Shown here: in pieces, positions 46,586 through 56,700 of the stretch
Position numbering within the stretch: the first letter of the stretch is position 1
Layout: each line of letters starts with the position of its first letter
NCBI GenBank assembly: GCA_958510875.1
Contig: OY294067.1
Location: 146,539,743-146,603,742, forward strand
Origin: Endomychus coccineus
Taxonomy: Eukaryota; Arthropoda; Insecta; Coleoptera; Endomychidae
Reading direction: 5' to 3'
DNA length: 64,000 bases
Made by a program: the position numbers and the translations under genes
Notes under the pieces: generated by a model
What the model was told of the DNA's origin: nothing
Databases searched by the model: none
What the model saw: only the letters and a program-made list of their open reading frames with translations

Positions 46586-47814
46586 GATTTCAATGATATT
46601 AGTTTCATACAGTCCACTTAATTATATCAAAACAATTCTGACAAATCTATAACAGCCTGCAACATTTGGAATGTGCCAATCACGCACATGTGAAGCCTTT
46701 TCCTGACTTTTCATCTGCCTTACACTTGCCTCAGTCCTCTCAGAGGAGAACAGAGGACACTGGCAATATAGGAGTATTAAATATATGATTATAACATACC
46801 GGAAATAAAAAAAAGCGATTTATCGAATATTCACTGTTTCAATGTTGGTGATCTTCAGCAATCTAGCATGATATCCAATATTCAATACGACAGAAACTTT
46901 CACATCGTACTATATCCATGATGGTTTTATAAATCTTCGTGAGCTCGTAGGGTTTACTTCCGAATGATTGCGTTCAATTATTTGATTCAGGTTTCACTGA
47001 TGAGGATACCTACAGAATGTTGACATTAACATTTTTCAGACCATATAGCAATAACTATAGATATGACGATTATAATATGTAGCTCATCTATTCATATACT
47101 AGAACCCTGTTCTGGATGAAACACACAGTGCTACGCTGTGAGAAATATTCTTCTTTCAGTGGGCAACACTTTCCAAAGTGGCCGGATAAAGCACTGCTTG
47201 ATAGTTCATTTATTCGTTATAGCCTCAATTTAATAGAATCATAGTTCAGAAGTATACAAAAAGTTCTTCCCTAGACTGAAATTCTGAGCTTTCTGAATGA
47301 ATAAGACTCAAATTCACAAGAAAACAACATTTAATTTCACACTTACAAGTTGTTCCACCACACTTAATATTAGAAATTAATCAGAATGTGGTAAACATTG
47401 AAGAATGAGGGTATACAATGGTTCGGATGTGTCCAGTGCCAAATTGCTAGGAAAAAGGTTCTGCAATAAAGACGGCGAAGTGAAATAATAAGTGCGGGCA
47501 ATACTTGCTCTCTAATATGTTGTAATGAATATAATGTGTTTGATTAGATATTATAGTGATATGAACGTAGGTTTAATCAGAATAAGCGGGTATTTAGCTT
47601 CTTTTGGGAAAATTAAGCTACGTGTGCACCTGTCGCAATTTCAGCTTTTTTGGACCTTTGCATTCTTTGATCACAGACAGTGTAGTACAAAAGTCGAGGT
47701 TTGTCTAATCGAGAATAGACATGATATTTATCTCGTCTCGTCTCATCTCGCATCATCAGTAAATTCAATATTCGTATCATTCAAAATAGTCTATTTGATC
47801 CGGTACACACCACA
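46586..47814. other. unassigned stretch
   Basis: AT-rich non-coding sequence. A TCTCGTCTCGTCTCATCTCG micro-repeat lies at 47731-47750. Confidence 0.35.
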
Positions 47815-48713
47815 CACGGTCGTATATACAGGTCTGGAAACTCTATATTTGACATGAGTCACTTACATGTCGCCAAGCTCGTAGTCCCTCACTCAGCCAC
47901 CAGCTGGCTAATGGATCGGAGTATGTTGTCAGGATATCAGGATTAGGCGCCATATCGTTCAAACACGGTCGTACACATAGACCTATTATCCTAAGGAGAC
48001 GAAACATCTCATTCATAAGACTCAATTTGACTTATCGCAATGATTACATGAAGTATGACAAAGAAAACCAACCTCCTTGTCGCCGAGTCATAATTACTCC
48101 TTATTGGCAACGCTGTAACTATGATTGAAAACTTGGTGCCACTTGTGAGGCAACACCGCTTCGAAATACGAAAGCTGTCAAATTGTGTAGTACAGAACCA
48201 AGTCCCCATTCATAAAAAGTTCACGGCGTTGTCGCTTTCTCAACAAATGATGCACTGGAATGGAACAGTTTTATATTTAAAAATTTAAATATTCTATAAT
48301 TCGATTGTAAATTCCAGGTTACCATGAATTATGAAATATTTTTCAGAGGAAACGACATTTCAAAAGTATTGCTCCTAATAAAATTAATAAATAATGCTAT
48401 ACACGTTTCTATAATAATTACAAATCTCAATTTGGCACACAGAACAACTAATCCGGCAACAGCACATTCCATACGGCCATACTTGTAATATACAGCGGTC
48501 TGATTGGCCCGAAATTTGGCCAATGTCTGATCGTGTTTAAATGTATACAATTTTGTCTCCTCAGGATGATAGGTCTATGGTCGTATACGTGCTAGAGAAC
48601 ATCCCTCGACTCATGCGCCACCCTTTTGGTACTACACGACAAATGACGCTTAGCGGACTCACTTCTCACATAGGAAACAGCCTCGAAGTTTCAGACCTGT
48701 ATAAACGACCGTG
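47815..48713. mobile_element. MITE (same family as 8196-8484), split by a nested element
   Basis: Outer ends CACGGTCGTATATACAGG and its mirror CCTGTATAAACGACCGTG. The left half (47815-47963) and right half (48592-48713) together match the 8196-8484 copy, including GGCGCCATATCGTTC on the left and CCCTCGACTCATGCGCC on the right. About 30 bp of the core are replaced at the junction. Confidence 0.8.
47964..48591. mobile_element. nested, related MITE
   Basis: Inverted ends of about 38 bp: CACGGTCGTACACATAGACC then TATTATCCTAAGGAGAC at the left, mirrored by GTCTCCTCAGGATGATAGG then TCTATGGTCGTATACGTG at the right. The outermost bases equal those of the host MITE, so both were probably moved by the same transposase. 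No coding capacity. Confidence 0.78.
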
Positions 48714-49134
48714 ATACCACATCAATAGTAATCTCTGAGTAGGTCATTTAGGCAATGGTTTATATTACGCTCAAACAAACAAAGCAAAATACTCTTCGCA
48801 ATACGTATCCGTACTGCTAATAGTGTGGTATTTCATGGTCATAGCTTTCTATCGAAGTCCATCTACGCAATCGCTCGTGGTTATGTTGCTTTTCATTTAT
48901 TTGTTGGATTGTTCCTATGACTTAAGATCAATCACAAGAAGATACATGGAATGAAACTGTACATTTCAAATGGAAAATAAAATTCGAATGAAGGACAAAC
49001 ATACATAATGAATGTTTTTTTCGATATATTGATTGGATAAATTACAGTTTTATTGACATTGGTATTGTCCATTAATTATGTTTGGGGAACTTCGAACTCA
49101 CAGATATTTCGAGTCTTTCCGATGCTGGAATTCT
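48714..49134. other. non-coding stretch
   Basis: Nothing recognised. Confidence 0.35.
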
Positions 49135-49745
49135 GTCACGCGGATCCGGTCACGGTAATGATGTGTCACCTCGTAGAAGGAGTCAGAATGGAGGTGGTGG
49201 TTTATTCAACCTACTTTCTCCACTGCTCCAACAGTCCTCCACCTGCGGAAGAGGTCAGATTAGTTGAGTTGGGTTCGCAAATGGAATGTGTCTACCGATG
49301 TCTCTCTTTTAGAAGATAGACACATCCTATCCGAGCGGGAATCTGCCTCCAACCCTGGTAAGAACTACAGAAGTCCGTACCACCCACTGGTAGCTCTTCC
49401 GAGGAGCACCAACCGGTAAACTCCTATATATCTGTGGTCGAGAAAAGGCTGATGCTGCTGTGTGGCGACTAGCCTGCATTCGATAACGAGGACTGTGAAG
49501 ACTACCCCCAAGAGGACCTTGGAGATACTGGTGAGAATCGACCCCTACAGCTTTACCTTAGAACAGTGACTGCGGCTACGGCGTCTATGTCAGTGGGTCG
49601 GTGTGTCCGTGCCTCGCGGTCAGGGCGATATTTGACCAAAGCAGGCTTGCTGGACTGAGTCTTGTATGAAGGGGAGCTCAATAGACCCAATCAAGAGGTC
49701 TAAGTTCTCTTGGCTTGTTTGCCCAGTTTTGATTGATTGATTGAA
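49135..49745 (+). mobile_element. non-LTR element 3' end with (TTGA)n tail
   Basis: A GC-rich block with broken frames ending in GACCCAATCAAGAGGTCTAA and a TTGATTGATTGATTGA tail, like 32822-33190 on the other strand. It is either the 3' UTR of a LINE or a SINE that borrows that tail. Confidence 0.6.
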
Positions 49746-49799
49746 CATTTTTATCTGGTTAAAGTCAATATAAAAGAAATGAATGTATTCATACATCCA

Positions 49800-50250
49800 T
49801 TTATATCTCGAGTGCTACATTAATTGTTTAGAAACACAAACCATTCGTCAAAGAAAAAAGACAAAACAGTTTGATTACGAAAGCGATAACACAACCAAAA
49901 ATGTATATTATAAAGTTAACCTGTTTTAACATTCTGGATTCAATCTTATCATCTCTTATTATGAAATATTCAAGAGGTTGGGGGAATTTAATAACAGTTT
50001 TGAATTTGTTTATGAACTGTGCAGCTTGACTATAGAAGAATTGAGAGTAGCGAGTCAAAGTTTATCATCACATTCGAAAGATAAACCGCGCAAAAGAACA
50101 TATGGACGCAAATGACATATTTAATGAAAATGTTCAAAGAAAACGAATTAATCTTGGTCAATTTCCTAATAAATTTCGCAGAATCGATCAATTTCGACGT
50201 TTCCAAATCCGAAGGTTCAGAGGAAACGTCATTCTCAAGACTAAACGAAT
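49800..50250 (+). repeat. direct repeat copy A, upstream of the DM4/12 gene
   Basis: Shares GATAAACCGCGCAAA (50083), the preceding GTCAAAGAAA...AAGACAAA...GATTACGAAAGC block and the following AGAATCGATCAATTT with 52960-53190, a separation of about 3 kb. It ends about 500 bp before the DM4/12 start codon. Confidence 0.65.
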
Positions 50251-50764
50251 GTCAACCTTTGCAAGATCGAGTATGGCACAATGGAGAGTCAACAATTTAG
50301 CAAATATGTTTGATGTGACTGTATGGATTCCATTCAGTTTGAGTTGATTAAAGATTTTGGCGAGGAGAAGGCAAGAAGAGAAAGTTTTTCTGGCTTTACA
50401 CATTTTAATTTTTTTTTATTTTTCAAAAGGCCCGAAAAATTGTATTATTGCACAGACGATCGCAACTGGCTCGTGCATAGACGTAGACTGAAGGTGGCCT
50501 CACTATATTATAACCTATTCTCTACATTAGCTTTGAATTGAAGGGGTACCAATAATGAAATGGAATGGGACACATGCTGTATATGTAATGTATTTGAATG
50601 ATAGATGAATATAATATTCTCTCACGTAAATTCAACATTACTTGGTCATGTGCCTTGCTTCTGCTAAATAGTTATGAACCGTTATTTCGATGAATAATGA
50701 ATTTAGATAGATGTTTGCTCTGTAATTAACGAGTTGTTACCGACATGCTGCATATCCAGAAGCT

Positions 50765-50791
50765 ATGAACACTCCTATAGTACTTGTGACG
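50765..50791 (+). CDS. DM4/12 gene exon 1 (start)
   Basis: ATG plus eight codons, the first part of the signal peptide, ending at donor GGTAAGAG. The 67-bp intron to 50858 ends GATTTTAG. Confidence 0.85.
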
Positions 50792-53700
50792 GTAAGAGTG
50801 CAATAATATACAATTGATCAATTGAAGAATCGTATCATTTATATCAATTTGATTTTAGGTGTTGTTGCTATTTAGACTGGTCACTTCTAACGATCATTCT
50901 GGGAAACTTATTAGATCAAAAAGATATTTGGTATTTCCAAGTGGAGGAACATTCAAAGTGAGTTATTAACAATAGTGATATATTCATGCTTCATATGATG
51001 CCCGATCTTTGTTGAGTTCATATTTTCGCTGTGGCTTCCGAAGAAAAGTAATTGCGACAGATTCTTGCAGACATGTCAAACAGCACAAACAGAAATTTGC
51101 CATTATCTGCTTTCATATGAGAAGGAATTGAATTAGGAAACAAAAAAAAATATATAAAATTATTCCGATTATATACAATGACAAAATATTTTCATAGATA
51201 ATACTTTCTTAGAAGGTACATTGATTTGAGAGTATACTTCATTATTTATAGAGGCTACAATCGGCCTATCTTCCCAATAGTCGGCTGCGACGCATTTCAT
51301 TAAACATTAAACGTAATTAACAGAACAATTTTTGACCAAGAGAGAAAAAATAACAGTCGAAACGTCGAAAACAATTTTTATTTCATTCATAATAATGATA
51401 TAGAAACAAATTAATTGGGGTGCGAAATACCTATTCTGTGTGTCATCTATTGTAAAAATAGTGAAAAGTACAAATCGGCCAATCTGGCAAATATACATAT
51501 CGATATAAGATACATATCGATATAAGATTGAATGGACACAAATATTCGAAAAATTCATGGCAGTTTCAAATCACAAACCATTCTTTAGGCGACCTACAAG
51601 TATACAATTTTCTAAATATAGTAAAGCCCACTTGAACGGTGCATTTGATATAAATTGATTGTATGGAGTGAAATTTGTCCATCTTGAGCATCCATGTCCT
51701 AATCCGTGTTTTGCAGCATTATTAAAACATATTTTGTGATGTGGTAGTTCAACAGCAACTATTTTATCAAATAAAATCAATGAAGCATATTCAATTTTCT
51801 CATAGTAAAAAGATTTTTATGAAATTTGATGGGTTCCTGAAGGTCCAGGATAGTGAGTAGAACAAATCAGAATGCACCTATCGAATGTTGAAATATTGGG
51901 TAATTACTTGAAACCTATGAAAAAGTTGTCGAATAAGAAACAAAAAGGATTTTTGGGGCTAACATGCAACCTTTCCAGACCTATAATTTTTTTTTTTGGG
52001 GCTTATTAAAGGCTGATATGCTGAAAACTTGTTCCAGAATAATCAGAAAACATTTGTTTGCAACAAAAAACACATATTTCATAACTTTTCACAAGAAGTA
52101 AATATTCTCCGACTATTCCTGAAAAAAACGTAAGAGTATTAAATTGAGTTTGATGGGGGTACGAATGGCAGGCTGAATCCAGGACCTTTGAAAAAGTCTG
52201 GAGCATCTAGCTTAATGCCAAATGAACATGTTACGTAGAAAAATTAGGAAAAAACGAGTATTGATACTTATCCGTGCTGCCTATAGTACGATAAATCTTC
52301 CAAATCAGAAGATATATTGTACCGAGTTTGACGAAATTCACAAATTAATTGTTTTTGGGGCTGCTGATTGAGAATTCGTTATCAAAGTTGGCAAAATTGA
52401 AACAGTTGATACAATATGGTGACATGTTGAAATTGGGTGAATCGATCACCCCCAAACGAAAAAAAAATGAGAATGACGTGAGTGAATGTTTGTTAAAAAT
52501 CCAGCGGGTTAAATAAATCCAGCTGTAGATTTGAGATCAATGGAACCAGAAAGACCAAAATTATTACCGGTCGAGTAAGTAAATTAACATGAATAAATGT
52601 TTGGTTAATGTATTGGAATTAGTTAGGCCGATGTATGTGGATAAGTCGGATAATTTTGGTAAAGTTCATACGTGTAGCAACAATCACATAGTGAGGATGC
52701 AGATTCAATCCAATGATTATACACGTATTCAGTATCAGTGACGTATAAGTCGTCCTTATTCGACAATTTCAGAAAATATTAATGAAATACTTTTCGACGC
52801 CGGAGAACTGGCACAAAATTAGAAATTGAACCTAATTTTGTATGATAAGATCTCTCTAGTCTAAGTCGATCAGTAACATTTTCAGCATGCAAAAAATCCA
52901 ACTGGTAACAAATATCTGTATTCATACATTCATTTCTATTTTTGTTACTACACAAATTTCTTATACACACAAGCTATTGGTCAAAGAAATAAGACAAACG
53001 AGATTACGAAAGCATTCGAAAATGTATTATAATATTCACCTGTACTTTTGCATTGGGAAGATAAACCGCGCAAAGGAACAGCAAATGACTCATTTGATGA
53101 AAATATTTGAAATATCACATGTCAGAGCAAAACAAAATAACCTCAGTCAATTCTCTGATACATTTTCGAGAATCGATCAATTTTTACCATATTATCTGCA
53201 TTCGTAGCATGGAATGAGAATAAAACTAGTTTAAGAAAATAGGCAAGGTGTTTTGCCCTCAAAATATATCAGTTGTGAGAGATGGTAACGAAGGTGCATC
53301 TTAGTATACTACGATACGGAGAATTGAAGGAGAGTGATGTAAATCAATTTTAATTGAAAAATACAGTCAAACACATCTAGGTTAGGATTGCAATTTCTAG
53401 GACCAGGATGTAATTTTTAAATAGATAGATTCATAAATAATCTATTTTTGTCATTATACAAAATTAATACATGAATAAATATTAGGTACTGGTTAATGTA
53501 ATCAAATTAGTTGGAATATATTTATGTGAATGGATTGAATAATTTTAATAATGCTCACACGTGGAGGGACAATCACATTGTAAGAATGCAGATTGAATTC
53601 AATGTGGATCCACGTATTCAGTATCAACGTATGTTGAAGTGTCCTTATTCGACCATCTCAAGTCATGTAGATTATAAATTACCATAGATCTGGATATTTA

Positions 53701-56700
53701 GATAGAATGTGATTTGAAGTGTTGACGTGACATGTTAAGGACTGAGTATTATTAAGTTGATATAGTTCGATATATACGTTGCAAATAATCATATCGAAAG
53801 ATGAAAATTTATTATTAATATATCGTTCCAGCGTTGGAACGAATCAAGAAATACACTCGCACCTACCACTTATAATAAGCGATCTATAATTATTCTGTAA
53901 CAATCTCACGAAATTGTTGATGAATTTTTCAGCTGATTGAGTTGAGCATCCCTTCTCATATCGCGTGGACCGGTGTCATGTTATTTTATGGATGATTTAA
54001 TATTGGGAATAGTGTCAAGTAGAGAAGCTCAGGTTCCTTTTGACTTCACTAATAATGATAAAATTGATTGAAAATTTTGCCTCACCATAGTTTAGAGTCA
54101 TCAGCCGTTTCTGTTGTCGTAGCCGAATGGAAGGCTTGTTCCATTCATATGTTCATTAAGTTTCTTGAATATTCCTGTCCTCTCGAACTTCTATCGATGT
54201 TTGGCCGAAGAATAAGTTCTTGCAATCCTTACAAGTGATGGAATATACAGAATGGGTTATTTCTTCGAAAGGTTTACTGCTTTTCAATTTTATTAGAGGA
54301 CTTCTGTTGTCCGAAGTAATTTTATGGAATACATCAAATATCTACACTTAATTCAAGAAAAAAATTAATATTCAATGAACAGGGTTTCAGCTTGTTTGTC
54401 AGGCCTATCAGCCCGAATTTGTCTAACAGAGGAGAGCGGAAATTCCAATAGATTCAACATTTCTTGTTCTCGACCACGGATTCGATATCAAATGTAGTAC
54501 GAGGTAACGAAAACATCTGGTCTATACCGTAGGGGTACAATGGATATATGCAATGTGCCTGTAAAGCCGCATTATGCCGAAGGAGATAGGCATATCCGGC
54601 AAGGCTACTGCATTAGGGTTGTCTTTACCCATTATGCGGCATCGATATATCAGACAGTTGTATAGACTCATCTTGACGGGCCAAGATGCGGCTCTCAGTT
54701 GCAGACTTTAGCCCACCTGAATTGAAAAAAGGAATTGCAAAAAGACCCGTGCATCGGTGTCTCTGTGAAGCTGCAGCATTTATGCAATTTGAGTTAACCT
54801 CACAGTGGCCTTAAGTGTAGCGGGAGCCAACGTATTGATAGATCGCTCGTTCTCTCACTCTCAGGCGATAACTAGGCCAAACTCACTGACCCATCCTTAT
54901 GCAGATGCGTTTGCTCCAATGCTGCGGCTAGCCTCCCGGTACTGGTACTCGAACAACTCACCTTACAGTGTGTTGTAACATGATATATATGTACAAAGAA
55001 GGAACATCAATCAATCACATTTTGAGAAACCTACTAACACAATATAGGCAAAAATATTTGTTAATTTGAAAAACTAACCCATGAAAAATAAGCTGCCATA
55101 AACTTGCTACTAGGAGTTTTTAACCTACGCTATCATTGCAAGCAAGGTATGTGAGCCGGTTTGCTGCTTCGACTACCAACGCTGATGCAGGATCTACATC
55201 CTATTGTGTATATGCAATGGCAATTACACTATTACGTTTCGCGGGAAGCTGGACACTACCTTTCTCCAACCGAAGGAGGGGATCTGAGATTCAAACAACC
55301 TCGCACGTTAGATTCAGCTCCACCTTATTGTGGGGAGACTCCAAACTCAAGATTCCAAGACCTCCTTGATTCCTCGGAATGTAGATTCGTGGAACGGACG
55401 AATTTGGATGCAGACTATAGTGTGACTGCATCGCCCCAAGTTGCCGCTGGTACCTGGTGCGGAGTCTCTCCAACAATGTTCACTTCCTGGGTAACCAAGA
55501 AGAGCTGAGTCTCTTCGACACCTAGTTGTTGTAGTATGCTCCCATTCAATGGCTCAGTGGCTTCGCCCTATTCCGCAATTCGTCCCCTTTCGAGATGAAC
55601 CATTGCACATTTGTTCAATCCCCACTGCATTTGTAAACTCTTGCTCTACCTTCAGGGATTGTTGTAAATTCCCGGTTGATCTAATTATTTTGAATAAGGA
55701 TATTACAATTTGATTTTATGTTATCAGTTACATTATTTATATACCAGTTGTTAATGATTTTCAGATTGTTTTGGGTTTTGCGATACCAGTTAAGCTAGGT
55801 TCAAAACAAAACATGGGGATTGGTTGGAATTTCCAATTCCAGTATATGTTGCCTACAAATATTACAATGCTTGAATCATTCCAAATATTATCTCGTAAGC
55901 ATCGAGATATTGCCATAAATGACAGATCAGCAGCATATTTGGGACTGGAGGCTATACTGAACAGGTAAACTTTTCTACAATCCATTAGAAACGTATGTAC
56001 TCTGTAATCAAATTAAATAAACTATTACACCATATGACTTGGTATATGGTTTACCAAGTCCTTTAGGGTATGGTATAATCTTCTTAGTACATATTATTAC
56101 TTCTATACAAATGAATTTAACCAACAAAACTAAAATTATCAATCAATATCATCAGAGCGACGCATAAGTTTTTTGTTGAGTTGATAATCATCTGAATAAA
56201 AGTAACCTCAAACTGCCAAAAGTTTCTATAGACAATGCATACGTGAATAGCAAACATATTTCATGCCAGAATTCTCCAATAGACCCGGTTGGGATCCTCC
56301 AGGTCGAATATTGACACTACGTTATCAGTTCTGTTTCGTCTCATGAGTTCATCAGTGAAACAATTATGACGATAAAATTACCATTCGACCATCTCCGCCG
56401 GAGGTATAATAAAACCCGATTTGGAGAACCATGGTGTTTCAACACAATGTATTCGAGAAAAGATAGATATATCCCACTGAAAGATTCGGTCACAATGCTA
56501 TGCATTGATATACAGATTTCACCCGTTTCAAATAAGTAACGAGGGTGAAGTTGAAGAAGATCCGCCAGATGATAGTACCGAAACAATGCGAAAGTGAATA
56601 CCAAAGACAATGTTCGACCTGTCCCGGTTCGACCTAGAAATTATTGATCGCATTAGATAACCCAAGCCGTTTACCGAATAATTGTGACATGCAATATGTT

